A stretch of 64,000 nt of DNA, taken from Paramecium octaurelia (lineage: Eukaryota; Ciliophora; Oligohymenophorea; Peniculida; Parameciidae). The number at the start of each line of letters is the position of its first letter. The first letter of the stretch is position 1. The notes beneath the pieces are model-generated. The model saw only the letters and a program-made list of their open reading frames with translations, was not told the origin of the DNA and did no database searches. Positions 24,101-36,643 of this stretch are shown here, in pieces. The stretch lies in NCBI GenBank assembly GCA_905182995.1, contig CAJJDP010000010.1, positions 659,687 through 723,686 on the forward strand, given 5' to 3'. The translations under genes were made by a program, and so were the position numbers.

Positions 24101-25577
24101 TAACATTTTTCCAATTCATATTTAATACTTCAAAAATGATGCTTAGAATTTTATCTTGTTATATAGGTAATAATTCAAGCATCAAGGTAAATGCATCTAA
24201 ATCATCAATCTCTGTTTCTGTTGTTGAAATTTGTTTTAAGAAATTATAAAACTATTATTAAAACTATTCATCCTACAAATCCTTATGGCTAATAAAATCG
24301 CTTAATATTTGATAGCCGTTCACTCTTTTAAACTCAATCTTATTTCTCGCATTATTTTAAAGAATTTGCTAAACAGTCTGAAGCAAATCAACTTAAACTT
24401 CAGATGTGGCTTTTTCAAGTGTTTCTAATATGGCTTTGAATCCGCCTTAAAGAACTTGAAATTCTTTAAGTATGTCTTCAGACTAAGATCTTTCAGATTA
24501 AGTCAGTGATAAGGCAAGTCTTTCTGGGGGAGTGCTGCTAATACTGATGATTTTTTCATAAATTTCATTTTTATTTTGATCCTAATCTGAAGTTGATCTA
24601 CTTATAGATTGAGAATTCATGTAAAAACTTAAATCAACTTCAAAGATTGATTGCAAACTTATCTATTACTCTATTGCTTATTATAAAGTTAAAATTTCCT
24701 TCTTTTCAACTGAAAACTATTTTATACTCTACTGCTTATTATTTTGAGTGGGAAGAAACACTTTGGAGAGTTCTAATATAATGTTAATATTGAGTTAATA
24801 CCTTGAAATGCAAAGGATCTCAGTGACCCTGCTATTTTACTGAATTTTTATTTGATTGTTTATTCTTGACTATCCTCTATATTGCATATTACAACTTGAT
24901 TTATATCTTCTATAAGTAAAAAATGCAAGAGTGCTTTAGATATGACTCGATTAAGTTGTGGATCCTTATTCATCAATATTGAGAGCAATTTGTGGAATCC
25001 TTATTATTCAAAAAATTCAATCCTTTAATTGAGATTCTCGGAAAATAAAACCTTAGTTAAAAAAACATTTATACTATCAGCTTAATGATAAGAACCTTGG
25101 ATTCAGTCTTCTGTGCTTTTTCAATTAAATTCAGAAAATCTGACAATACATTATGCGAATTTTCAACACTTTTACGATACTTTGGTTCTCTCAAAATTTA
25201 TTCAGCCAATTAAATGCATTATTCCATAATGTCTTAAACCAATTGCCCTTGGTCTGCATTTCTAAAGATTAGTTTAAACAAAATATAACCTTTTTTAGAT
25301 TTCCGGAAATTTATTCAAATAATCCAATATTACTACCAAGACTTAATTCGCATCACCTAAGATGACTTCTAACTGTTGATCATTGCTTTTTAAAAAATTC
25401 TTAATTGTTATGTTAGCCTATTCGAGAAATTGTTAAAATCTTTTAGTAAAATTCATATTACTTCTTGAGTGTTTGCGGATCCTCAGACAAATTTGAAACT
25501 TTCTTGTAATCCTCCCATAGATCTTTAAGACGCTTTTAAAGTGTATAGTTTTTCCATTTTTATTTAATAGTGTCCAT
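21153..25577 (-). CDS. Large armadillo/HEAT-like protein resembling the N-terminus of BEACH proteins, 1422 aa
   Basis: Begins MDTIKQKWKNYTLQKRLKDL followed by WEDYKK, then long stretches of helical repeats (FFEQQGFHKLLSILMNKDP; NKIEFKRVNGYQILSDFI; VEYYE-less Leu-rich arrays). It ends with a charged coiled segment (NMKKQNRLAKLSEQEQSDNL) and ADGENQWFKL. This order, including the N-x-(I/V)-E-F-(K/R)-x2-N/G-G-(Y/F) element and the charged linker, resembles neurobeachin/WDFY-type scaffold proteins up to their PH domain. No PH-BEACH or WD40 part follows before TGA 21153. Six introns (22, 28, 29, 29, 25, 23 nt) give exactly 1423 codons. The gene is certain; the family relation is tentative. Confidence 0.75.
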
Positions 25578-25719
25578 AATTTATATAAATATATAAACTC
25601 CATATAACCTGCAAATTAATGAAACTAGTTTAATAAAAAAAGAAATTGCTTTCAAAAATGCTTGAAATAAATTATTACTTAATATTATAATAAATTTTAT
25701 TGCTTTTTAATCATTAAAA

Positions 25720-26957
25720 ATGGCTTCCTATAGAGATCCTGTTTATGGAATCAATGGCAAACCTGCATTTGATCAAATTAGATATCCCTTGAACACAGAC
25801 ATTAATACTTAATATACATAAAAACCTTTGGGTACAGAATAAGGTCCTGGATTACCAATGCAATTTGGATAGGCATCTGCAAGAGCCTATGCATAAGAAG
25901 TAAAATCCAAATCCACTAAAATAGTTCTAATTATCACCAGAAATTTAAGCATTAAATAAACAATAACAATTTTAATAACCAAATCAGGGACCCCCAATTG
26001 TATAAAATATTGTCCAACCATAACCTATATACTAAGAAATTCAACACTATGACAAACCTGTTAAGGTAGTGCCTCGAATTGATATTGAAGAGCCATGGAG
26101 AAGTAAAATTCAATATTGATCATAGATAAATGTACATTCTTAGAAAAATAAATATATGATTTGCAGTAAGAAAATTTTAGATTAAAATCATAAAATATCG
26201 CATCTGAAAAGATCAGCTATTTTGAGGATACAGGAAGAGTCAATCAATTAATGCAAGAAGTGGATAGACTCAATAAGACTATTATAGATTTGAATTCAGA
26301 AATCGATCAATGGGGATTGAGATATTAAAGCTTAGAAAATCAATTGAAAACTAGATCTAATGTTGAAATGGAAGTTGAAAGAATGAAGAGAGCTGTTCAA
26401 GATAATGAAAATATTGTATAGGTTGAAATGAATAGACTAAGAGAATAATTAGATTAATGGTAGAGAAGATGCTAATCACTTGAGTCTTAGAGTTTTGAAG
26501 CCTAAAACTTTATGGCTAAGTCTAGAACAAAAGATTAAAATATTTGTAATATTTGTTATTGAATTTTAGTCAATTTATAATCAGATTTAAAAAAAGCAGA
26601 ACTGAATTTGAAGTTAAAATAAGATGATTTGGATACTGTCTAATAAAAATTGAATAGATTGGAAAAAATAGTTCGAGAGACTGAATATTAAAACTAAGAA
26701 ATCGCTAAGTAAAATACAACTTAAATTTGTTTAGTCTTAGAAAAATAATTGATGATAGGAATAAAGAAATCGAAATATTAAGAAGATAAAGTTAATCATA
26801 ATATTCAAGCTAAAATTTGAAGGATTTGGAAAGCAAGGTTTCACTATTTTAAAATGAATGTAATAGATTAAATGAACTATTAAATCATAAGGAACAGGAA
26901 CTTTAATTATATAGAGATTAATTAAAGAGGTAATCTCATTACAGTAATAAATAATGA
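25720..26957 (+). CDS. Coiled-coil protein, 379 aa
   Basis: The N-terminal 110 residues are Pro/Gln-rich (MASYRDPVYGINGKPAFDQ ... PNQGPPIVQNIVQPQP), followed by a nearly continuous coiled coil (FLEKQIYDLQQENFRLKSQ, EVDRLNKTIIDLNSEIDQW, LESKVSLFQNECNRLNELL). Four introns (25, 23, 24, 26 nt), each placed by a frame change, give 380 codons. It looks like a cytoskeletal, basal-body or ciliary structural protein. I cannot name the family, and no catalytic motif is present. Divergent from the large BEACH-like gene across 142 bp. Confidence 0.85.
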
Positions 26958-27103
26958 CTTAGATTTAATCAAATTTTACGAATTTTCATTCTAATAATCT
27001 ATATATTAATTTATCGTAAATTATAATTACTTAAATTGAGACATTTTCTTTAAATAACTTAATGATAGCTATATAAAATAATTTAGTTTAAATTAGATTA
27101 ATG

Positions 27104-28434
27104 TCATGATAATATCAATAATAATAATAACATCAAAACTATGATTTAATGACTCTAACTCTCTACCATAGTTTCTTTAATTGAACATTAACAAACTCCA
27201 TCTATGCATCTTTCACAAACTCCCTTAGAAATATAAAAACTAATTGAATATATAATAACTATATACCCATAGGTGCATTTAAGACATATATTTGAATCAA
27301 CACATCTTTCACAACCAGTGCCGCATCCTTGACATGAGAACCCATTAAAAAAATATGCAGTAGCACACTAATTACAAAATGAAGGTCCAGTACATGATAA
27401 ACAATTATCACCGCAAGTACTACATGCACCATTTTTAATATATTAGCCACTTTCACAAGTAAGACATGTAGTTTCATTTTATGCTTAACAGTTTTTGATT
27501 GAATTGGCAGTGCAAACTCCATTTTTAATAAAGTATCCTGGTTTACATTCAACACAATGTCCTGGAGTATCACATTATTTACAATTGATATCACAAGCAA
27601 TGCAAGTTTAATTAAGTAAATAAAACTTAGATGCACATTTAGTACATTTAGTTCTATCATCTTATTGACAACTTTCACAATTAATATCTGGACAACCTAG
27701 ACATTAATTGTCAGTTGTTAAGACATAGCCTGTTTGACAATCGGTACAGGTATTCTCAGAGCATTTCTTACAATTTGGAGTACAAAATTCACATAGTTTG
27801 GTCTCCTTCAAGACATAAGCATCTTCACAACTAGTACAGGTGAAATCGTCATCACATTTTAGACATCCAGTGGGACATTTTGTACATTGTTCTCCAACAA
27901 GATAGTATCTATCAATGCATGTATCACAAACAAATAACTATTCTTCAACCTAAGTGCAACTTTTACATCCATATGGACAATCCTTACAAACTATACAAAA
28001 TCATAATTATTCTTTCTTACTTCCTTTTTCTACATAGAAAGCATCGGCACATTGTGAACAATAATCTGCCAACGAACAAGAAACACAATCATCTCCACAT
28101 TTCTTACAACTACCATCATCCTATTTGATATATCCTGTTTCGCATTTTGAACACTTAGAAAATAATCCATCAGGTTCACAGACTTCACAGTTAACCTAAA
28201 TATGAAATCTTTAAGTACTGGACATCTTATGCAAGTTGAAGTGGTTGAATTAAATCTGTATCTGTCTTCACATTCATTACACAATTATGGATCACAACAA
28301 CTTCTGCATCCTTTTTAGCAAGTAAAGCAGTAAGACAGTTCTCCAATTTTGTATAAATAATCTGTTCCCAAACATCCAGTACTTGTGGGTAAATATTGGC
28401 CTTAAACTCCAAGCAATAATAATAATGCTATCAT
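27104..28434 (-). CDS. Cysteine-rich secreted, probably GPI-anchored surface protein, 416 aa
   Basis: A signal peptide (MIALLLLLGVQG) is followed by about 380 residues of C-x2-C-type repeats of the furin/growth-factor-receptor kind (CKKCGDDCVSC, CTSCEDAYVL, CLTCESGQYI, CVECKPGYFI). The sequence ends in a short hydrophobic tail (VLMLLLLLILS) typical of a GPI-attachment signal. Ciliates carry many such disulfide-rich surface proteins, including immobilisation-antigen-like ones; ligand and role are unknown. Three introns (23, 30, 27 nt) give 417 codons. Two other minus-strand frames are also open because of the Cys-rich repeat, but only this one keeps the C-x2-C pattern throughout. Confidence 0.9.
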
Positions 28435-29328
28435 TTTTATTAATATAAATATTGAGTTTTTAATTTATTCTCAACCTATTAAACATCCTTTAAAATTTAA
28501 TAGAAAATCTATTTCATTATTACAACTGTAATATTATTCTTTAATGATGGAATTTTTTTGAACATTCATAGTAACTCAAATAAATGAAAGGAATTATTTT
28601 GAAAATTAATCATTAAAAATGAGGTGGAAAGTGTAGGAGAGTTTCTGATATATTTGTTCTTCTCTATATTCTTTTTGGGTGGTATAGAAGGGGTGAAGAA
28701 TTGATTTCAAAGAAGATCTAAAAGAGGGAGATACATCAAAAAAGAAATTTATTACCATCTATTAATGTTAGTTCCAAGCACATTCATCATTCAAAAGATT
28801 CATTAAGAATTTAAGTTATGTTTAATAATTTATTTGATCATAGAAATTAACAATTTAAAATAGTTGGTAGATCTTTGTTTCTATCTAATTTATATTTAAT
28901 GAGATTTTAGAATTTCCTTATATTACTTTAGACAGTAATCTAAATTTTCAAAAGTATAATATGAATACCATCAAAGGTTTAATGATGAGATCTTTCATAT
29001 AAAAGTCAAACAATACTTGATGTAAATCGAATGAGAATTTTAAAATAAATATTTCTAAATCAAATCTTCTTATATTAAAATAAAGTTTATACGTAATAAT
29101 AAAGATTTTCCTAAACATATTGTTTCTGAATCTAAATTGTAAGAATATATTGAAAAAAAATGAAAAATCCTATCTATTTTTATTGATGAAGTTATTCGAC
29201 AGAGGAGAATCTTGAATCATTAATGAAACAAAAGAAAGGGCTTTCAGAATGCCGCATAAAAAACCAAATTTATCAAATAGAACCAATTAGAGAAGGAAAT
29301 AAATAAGCCATACTATGATTTAAAATTA
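28435..29328 (+). other. Unresolved interval with coding-like fragments
   Basis: About 900 bp between two genes. Plus-strand frames contain protein-like pieces, for example NLLPSINVSSKHIHHSKDSL and NNLFDHRNQQFKIVGRSLFL around 28760-28920, and RIDFKEDLKEGDTSKKKF around 28700-28740. They lie in different frames with TGA codons between them, and I could not join them with acceptable introns. This may be a decayed gene or a gene I failed to resolve. Confidence 0.35.
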
Positions 29329-31069
29329 ATGAAATTAAATACATAAAAGTTTATTCCAAGTTTTAAGTCAAAATTGCCTTAACAGCAGTAATCAAAATAA
29401 GAAGAGTGTTCCAAAAAAATATATCGTGGTCAATCTGCTGAACATAAAATCAATACAAAGACACAGTAACCCTTATTTATTAAATCCAGAATAGAATTGA
29501 TAACAAAGCTAACACTCCAGAAATGATTAGGGCTTTAAATACAAACTTTAGTCCTCCAACAAAATATACAGATATTCCCAAGACCGGTAAATAAAACAAC
29601 TATAATTAACCATCTAAAATTCAAATTAGTAATAGAACGTAGAAAAGTTAGTCCATATTTGTTGATTTTGATTAACCAAAGAATAGAGTTTCTTCTTAAT
29701 TCAAATCCCCCAAAGAAGTGACTCCAACCAAAAAGTAGCCTTAAACAATTTTGTAATAATCATAGAGATTGACAATTAAAAATCAATATATAACTACATA
29801 AAAAAAGATGATTCAGGAAATATCAAATAAGAATTTAAAACTTAGTGAAGTAAATAGAATAGATCAAAGAATTAAAACATAACAAAATGAAAAGTAAAAA
29901 TAAGAATAAAAAATCATTCAAAAGATGCCTTAGAAAAAATTGAATCCAAAAAGGGAGATAATTACTAAACCATAACTTGATAAGAATCCCCAAGTTATGT
30001 CAACCAAACAAATTCCATCAAGATAATCATTTTCTCCTTCGAGTCAACTAACAAAAACTGCATATAATACAAGAGGTCACTCTCCTTCGACTCATATAAG
30101 TGACGTCTAAAATGGAAAATTGGCAGCCTTTCTAGTAATCTTAATCTTATATTAGACTGTAATTAGGCCGATTTTTAAAGAAGCAAAGTATTATTAGACT
30201 TCAGTTATACACTTTTTGAGAGAAGAGTTTTTTCCAAATACATCTCCATATCAAGTGCAATATAAAATTGAGTTTCAAGAGCAAAAAGACTATTTTAAAA
30301 CTAAATTCTGTGATCACTTTAATCTAACTTACAATTCTTTAAAACATTGTTCTTAAGTGACTTCAAAAAAGTCTTTAACTCCAAAATTATTAAATCCTCC
30401 AAAAAGGCCTCCCCTATCATCTGATACAATTAAAACTCTAGTTTTTGATCTTGATGAAACTTTAATCCATTGCAATGATGTCAATGATAATCCTACAGAT
30501 TATAAAACTAATATTCATATTCCAAATGAGCCAGAAACAGAAGTATACTAATTTAAATATTCTTAGATACGCTTTAATATAAGGCCACATTGCCAATAAA
30601 TGTTGAAGGCCCTATCTTAATTTTATGAGTTGATACTATTCACTGCTTCATACAAGGAGTATGCTGATAAGATTTTACAATTTATTGATCCAAAAGCAAA
30701 TATCTTTTCGTATAGATTCTACAGAGAAAGCTGTTTAGAACTGGAAGAGGGACTTTTAGTTAAAGATCTAAGAGTGATTGAAGGTCGAAAGTTAGAAGTA
30801 AGCTAATTTTTTATTACTAGAACATGGCAATAATTGATAATTCTGCGTATTGTTACATTTATTAGTTGGATAATGGTATTCCAATTATTCCCTTTGAAGA
30901 AAACAAAAAGGATAAGGAGTTGATCTTCATGGCAGACTATCTAATTAAATGTGAAAAATAGTTAAATTGGCTTTAGTACCATAAGTAACACTTTCAAAAC
31001 GAACTTTACCTCCAGTGTTCATCAATAGAAGAGTGTATACAAAAATTATTATAAACATAAAATTATTGA
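29329..31069 (+). CDS. FCP1/SCP-type CTD phosphatase-like protein, 561 aa
   Basis: The C-terminal half is a HAD-family phosphatase with the catalytic D-x-D-x-T motif (TLVFDLDETLIHCND, about residue 350). FNIRPHCQQMLKALSQFYEL, LFTASYKEYADKIL and the KDLRVIEGR motif follow, in the order of RNA polymerase II CTD and small CTD phosphatases, which remove phosphate from Ser in protein tails. The N-terminal 280 residues are Lys/Gln/Ser-rich and disordered, with a short hydrophobic segment (AAFLVILILYQTVI). A 23-nt intron lies after EGRKLE. A 32-nt intron near residue 45 is less certain; with both, the length is 562 codons. The start is the first ATG in the coding frame. The true substrate is unknown. 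Confidence 0.8.
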
Positions 31070-31078
31070 TTTTAATTT

Positions 31079-32558
31079 ATGGATTTATTTTTGAATAAAC
31101 CTGCTGAAGCTCCACAAAGGCAATACATTCGTCTTTTCGTAAATACAGGACATAAACAATTCATTGCTACAGTAGATCGCACTTAATAAGTAATCGAGTA
31201 AATTTATCAATTAGAATCTAGAAGTTTAGATTGCAAATTCATTCGTGTACACTTAAAGAGAAAATCCAGACAATGAGGAAATACAGCAATTCTAAGTTAA
31301 AAATATCAAATAAAATGGCTATTTGGTTGTGATTCCTAAACAAATGTAAATTGGACATGTCCTTGATGATTAAACCTTTATCACTTGCGAAATCATTGAA
31401 CCTAAAAAGAAGTCTTAAGTTAAAATTGAATAAACCGACAACTCAAAAAGAAGAAATAAACATTAAAAAGAACAAAACAAATTAGTAGAAAATTTACCAG
31501 ACATTTCCCCACCTAGAACTATACCTTAATAGCAAGATGAAAAATAAACAAACAAATAGTCTTAAAATAATTAAAATCAAAAACAATAGCCATAGCAATA
31601 ATAATAATAATAACAATAATAATAATAATAACAGTAACAACAATAATAATAATAACCATAATAAAAAGAATAGTTGACAAAAAAACAATAAAAATAATAA
31701 AATAAGAATAAAATAGAAGAAGAAAAATCTAAGCAACAACAAGCTTAAATTACATAAGAATAAATATAAAATGAAAACACAAAGGAAAATAAAGATACAA
31801 AAAATAAAGATCATTAAGCCAACAATGATTAGAAAAATTAAATTTAAGAGGAAGTTTAATAGCATCAACCAGCCAACTTGAAGGATCATCAAGAATAAAC
31901 TGAGGCACAAGGAAAAAAAGAGACAAAAGAAACAACAAATCAAAACAGAGAAAAAAGCAAAGAATAAAAAGAGAATCCTTAAACTTCAGAAATCTAAATA
32001 GGACAATAATAAAAAGACGGATCAAAAAAAGAAAAATAATAACACTAAGCCTAACCTTAAGCAAATTAAAAACCATAAGAGAATTAATAAACAAAAACAT
32101 CACACACAAACTAACAAAAATAGGATCTAGAAGAAGAGAATAATTTTGGAATAAAAAAGCTACCAAAAATTATTTAATCTAATGAGGATCAGATAAATAA
32201 TACTTAATAATAGAATGTAGATAAAGTCAAATAAGATAAATAAACCTAGAATGCTTAATAATAAAAGCAAAATGAAAATGATAAATAGAAGTAAACTAAA
32301 TAAAATAAATAATAACATCAATAACAATAACATTAACAAAATCAAAAATAATAGTAATAGTAATAAGCAGCATAATAAAAATAAAATTAATAGACAAAGA
32401 AAGTCAATAAAGTTATAAAAACAGGATATGATTCAGATGAAAATTCTGATGATCAATAGTTAGTAAAGGTCAAGGTTGTATAAAATTAGAGACAAGTTAA
32501 GAAAAATGATAAGAAATAAAGTATAGACTTTGATAATAATTTATTTGAAAACTGTTGA
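31079..32558 (+). CDS. Glutamine-rich protein with folded N-terminus, 484 aa
   Basis: The first 120 residues look folded (RQYIRLFVNTGHKQFIATVD, NGYLVVIPKQMQIGHVLDDQ). The remainder is extremely rich in Gln, Lys, Asn and Glu, including an uninterrupted run of 21 Gln encoded by CAA, CAG, TAA and TAG. Reassigned stops carry most of the glutamines. It ends in an acidic/basic tail (GYDSDENSDDQQLVKVKVV). One 25-nt intron; 485 codons. The start lies only 9 bp after the phosphatase stop. Long Leu-rich frames on the opposite strand are shadows of this Gln run. Such Q-rich tails often drive condensation or binding to other Q-rich proteins; function is unknown. Confidence 0.85.
31596..31655. repeat. (CAA/TAA)n glutamine-coding microsatellite
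   Basis: A near-perfect run of TAA triplets interspersed with CAA and CAG, in frame with the glutamine-rich protein. It is read as Gln because TAA is a sense codon here. It would be a string of stops in the standard code. Confidence 0.9.
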
Positions 32559-32639
32559 AATATATTGTTCTGTAATTAATTATTAATAATAATAATATTA
32601 ATATTTAACTTTCCTTAATAAAAATAACAATATAATTTT

Positions 32640-35233
32640 TCATTTCTTCTTAAGTTCTGATAGTCTTTTATCATCTTTGAGTTTTCTATCCATTTCTTCA
32701 TATTTAAGAAGTGCTTATGATTCAAATCTAATAGCTCTTTACTCCAAAATATCAATTCTAAATTGTATATTGATATATTCATTATCATCTGGATCTGCTT
32801 TCTTCTACTGCATTTATTCAGCTTGATCTAATTTAGCTCTCTCTTCTTCTAATTTTTTTTAGATAATAGCTGCTCTCGAGAGTAAACTAAAAGTAATATG
32901 TGAAATAAAACCGCTCTTTCAATTTAGTCATAACATCTTTTTATATATCCAATGCTTCATTGTAAGAAAGTACTTCCTTTCCTAATAATTTTCTTTTTTC
33001 TAAATATGGATAGAGATAATCTTTGTCAGCTTATTCTCGTTATTTTTCTTCTTCAGATTTCTTTAATGTTTCCTTATATCTTTCTCTGGCTTTGTCATGA
33101 AGTGTTTTCTCAAGTCTTAGATCTTAAGATCTCAATTACTCTTCATCCTTCTTTACTTCATCTTCTTGATTTTTAATGTGTGTTAAGCATTCCTTTTCTA
33201 AAAATGAAATTATATATACCTAAATTTGCAATTCTTTGATTCTCTTAAGAAACCAAAGCATCTTCATTTTTTTTCTCAACTCCAGTTTCATTTAACTTTC
33301 CTAATCCATGCATATTCTCCCTTTTTAACTCTTTGACTTATGGATTGATTTCTCCTTTATTCATATGATAATAAACTCTAAAATCATAATTAATGAATAT
33401 TACCTAATAACATTTTTAACCAAATCAATAACAACCTTTTATGGTTACTCACTAGCAGGATACAATTCACTTAATTCATATTTTTATGTCATTTTAGTAA
33501 TTTTGACTTATCCCATATATCTATCATTATGGATTAAGTCTCTTTATTCAAATTTCTTATCCTTAGCATCGAATCTAACAGATCTATAAATAACTCTATC
33601 ATCTCTGTTCTCATATTCTTCTATTGTTTTTTCTCCAATTTTTTCAATTCTTTTAATCAACCCATCATGATTCCTTGTTGGATAATATAAAATGATTCTT
33701 AATTATCTGTCTATTGTGGTAATGGTCTTTCTTTAAGGTTTATTTCCCGGTTCATACTCTTCAATGGTCTTAAATTCATAGGGGAATCTTCTTTTCAAGA
33801 CTAATTTGTCAGATCTATGTTTGTAAAAATATCTAATTTCATGGATTTTCAATCTTTTATAATCCTGATAAATAGTAAATCTCTAAACTAATCCATCTTT
33901 TTCTTATGAGTATGGAGCATAGGAGTCTATTTTACATTTCTTATAAAAGACGGTAGACTCTCCCAAAGGTGTTCCCTTGAGAAAAGACTCTTTATCTATG
34001 AACATCTTTGGTGGCCAAGGAGGTGGCATGTCTAAGATTTAAGCAATATCTTATAATTATTGTTATTAGGGATCGACTTGCTTCTATTATTGATTATGAT
34101 CTTCCCCATAATTATAATCTTCATCATCTTATTAGCTCTATTCAACCATGGTGTCTAACATGACGTATTCCCAATTCATCGATGTGTCCATCTCATCAAA
34201 ATTCAAATCTGCAACTTTAGATTCAAGTTTCATATTAATCCAGAAGTTTTTATTGTTGAAAACTGCGTCAACAGTTAAAAAGGGACTTTCATTAATTTAA
34301 TAGATCCTACCTGTGGAAGGTTCAATAAAGAGATTTCTTTCGACTCCTCTTTTTCCAGCTTTTAAGAGTATCCAGCAATGAATTCTTTTGCCTGCATAAT
34401 AATCCGCTCCCATTTGATCAGGTTCATCATCATCAATAGTGAGAGCTATTCTTTTTTATTCTTTTTCAAACTCCTCTTTTTGCTTTTATATTTTAGTATC
34501 ATATTTTGAGACAATCTCTTCTTTTGGAAGGATGGCAAATTCATTATCTTTGAGTTCGTCATTGTCTTTATCCCTGTCTTCATCATCCTCTTTAATTCCA
34601 TTATTGATGAAGATGTAATCAAGATCTGATTCATTCTTACTTGTTATTGAACGAGGGGCTGTTCCATAAACACAATAAGCATCATATCCGACTCCTATTA
34701 AAACACTGCAGAGTAGCATAGATAAATCAAAGCAATCTCCTTTTTGCCATCTTGCAACGTTAGTTGGACTGGGGATTACCTTAGGGAATTGATCAGGAGG
34801 ATCCAACTATTCATAAGCAATGAAGAAGCTCATATATCGGGCGCACTATTCGTAATTGTAGAGTTCTAAATATCCAATTTTTTAAGGACGCAAGGTTGTG
34901 CATATAAATTTGTAGAGATCGCATTCATTTTTTGGATAGAGGAAGAGATTTCTTCTTTCGTCGTAATGTAATTGAAACTGTTTTTAAAATTATTGTACAT
35001 GCTCCAATACTAATTCTTCTTTGGGGGAGTTTTCTAGGATTAATTTGGAAGTCATGAATACCTTTATAACAAAAAGGGACTGGAATGTCTTTGCCCTCTT
35101 TGAAATCTTTACACCTCTACAATTTTTCATTGACAACAGTTGCGTTACCAGATTTCAAGATGGCAAGTATATTATTTTGTTGCTGCTGGGCTTGCTTCTG
35201 AATTTCCACATCGCTAACGGGATTATTTGACAT
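32640..35233 (-). CDS. DRC7: Dynein regulatory complex subunit 7 (CCDC135/FAP50), 830 aa
   Basis: Subunit of the nexin-dynein regulatory complex, which links outer doublets of motile cilia. The transglutaminase-like core reads ARWQKGDCFDLSMLLCSV followed by GVGYDAYCVYGTA, matching DRC7. Then come the WVLLKAG-like segment (HCWILLKAGKRGVERNLFI), the repeat-like region (DGLVQRFTIYQDYKRLK, RDDRVIYRSVRF) and the C-terminal coiled coil starting LLSRAAIIQKKLEEE. Introns of 28, 26, 22 and 25 nt give exactly 831 codons. It is convergent with the Gln-rich gene (81-bp gap) and divergent from GSK3. Identity is strong from domain order and length. Confidence 0.93.
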
Positions 35234-35351
35234 TACAAGTGCAATTATAAAATAATAATAATTATTATTATGATCTAAACAAATACACAAGAGATTCAAG
35301 TTTGTAATTTTTAGTTTCTTAGTATTTGAATTTGGGATAATATAAATAATT
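35234..35351. promoter_or_regulatory. Short divergent promoter between DRC7 and GSK3
   Basis: Only 118 bp separate the two divergent start codons, so both promoters and 5' leaders must fit here. The sequence is AT-rich (TAATAATAATTATTATTATG-like). No known motif was assigned. Confidence 0.6.
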
Positions 35352-36611
35352 ATGTTAAAGAAGCCTTAATAATAACAGCCAACCAAACCAAGTACAAGAG
35401 TTGCCACATTGGCCAATGATGAAAATTAGCAACAACAGGTTAATCTTGCTGTTCATATTGTAGAGATCCGAATAGGCCCAAAAATACGCTTTGAATCAAA
35501 TTGTTGGAAATGGCACATTTGGAATGGTTTATTTAGTATGACTCATTCTTCATTGCTTTTAGGCCACCAATTCAGTGACAGGAGAAAAGGTAGCAATTAA
35601 GAAAGTGTTTCAGGATAAAAGGTACAAAAATAGGGAGCATTTGATCATTTAAGAACTCAATCATCCATGTGTCATTAAGTTAAAGGAAGCCTTCTTCACC
35701 TAAGGAGATAAAGTACATAAGCATTTGATTATTAGGGCGATGATGTTTATTTGAATTTGGTTATGGATTACATACCTGATACATTAAGCAAAGTAGTTAG
35801 ATATTACAGAAAAGCCAAATAGCAATTTCCCAATGCCTTATTAAAAGTTTATGGATATCAGATGTTCAGAGCTCTAGCATATATGGAAGGTAACATCTCT
35901 AGTTTAAAATTAGGAATCGGTATTTGCCATAGGGATATAAAACCATAAAACATATTAGTTGATCCAGCAACTCACGTTCTTAAGATATGTGATTTCGGAT
36001 CTGCCAAGAAACTACAAAAGGGGGAACCAAATGTGGCTTACATTTGCTCTCGTTACTATAGAGCCCCTGAATTAATTTATGGAGCTACTGAATACAGTAC
36101 AGCAATCGATGTTTGGTCCATCGGTTGTGTAATTGCAGAGATGCTTATTGGAGAGCCTCTCTTTCCAGGAGAAAGTGCAACAGATCAGTTAGTTGAGATT
36201 ATTAAAATATTGGGAACTCCGACGTAAGAACAGGTCAAAATGATGAATCCGTAACACAAAGATTTCAAGTTCCCCCTCATCAAATGTCACCCTTGGTAAA
36301 AGGTATTGGACAATTGTTAATGGCACTCTAGGTGTTTGCTAAATTCAAACCAGACGCCTTGTTTATTGATCTTATTTCCAAGTTGATGGTGTATCCCCCC
36401 AAAGAAAGATTGAGACCGTTAGAAGCCTTGGCACATCCTTTCTTTAATGACATAAGACAAGCAGGGTTCGGCATTCCCAATTAGACTTTACCAGACTTTT
36501 TTGATTTTACTAAGGGTAATTAATGAGTGAGTATTATTTATAGAGGAACTCTCAATTCAACCTGAAATCGCACCCAAATTATACCCAACTTGGTACCAAA
36601 AGAAATAATGA
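35352..36611 (+). CDS. Glycogen synthase kinase 3 family Ser/Thr kinase, 367 aa
   Basis: Complete kinase: glycine loop [31 protein letters not shown] (the GSK3-specific element after the VAIK lysine), catalytic CHRDIKPQNIL, metal-binding KICDFGSAK, and the activation loop [18 protein letters not shown]. The tyrosine in that loop is the GSK3 autophosphorylation site. A short GSK3-type C-terminal tail follows. GSK3 kinases act in signalling and, in protists, cell shape and ciliary control. Six introns (25, 27, 23, 24, 29, 28 nt) give 368 codons. The last two frames near the 3' end would stop early without the final 28-nt intron. The family is certain; the paralogue is not. Confidence 0.96.
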
Positions 36612-36643
36612 AATTACATAACTAATTATATATTATTTATATA

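Noticed and set aside
25280..25310. Apparent frameshift at an A6 run in the BEACH-like gene
   Set aside because: A 28-nt GT...AG intron starting right after the A run restores the frame, and the whole spliced gene is then exactly 1423 codons.
27880..28128. Plus-strand frame rich in His, Ile and Tyr
   Set aside because: Antisense of the Cys-rich repeat protein; the C-x2-C pattern exists only on the minus strand.
31494..32345. Long Leu/Phe-rich minus-strand frames
   Set aside because: They are the antisense of the Gln-rich coding region (CAA/TAA repeats become TTG/TTA). The plus-strand frame has an intron that fits and a conserved-looking N-terminus.
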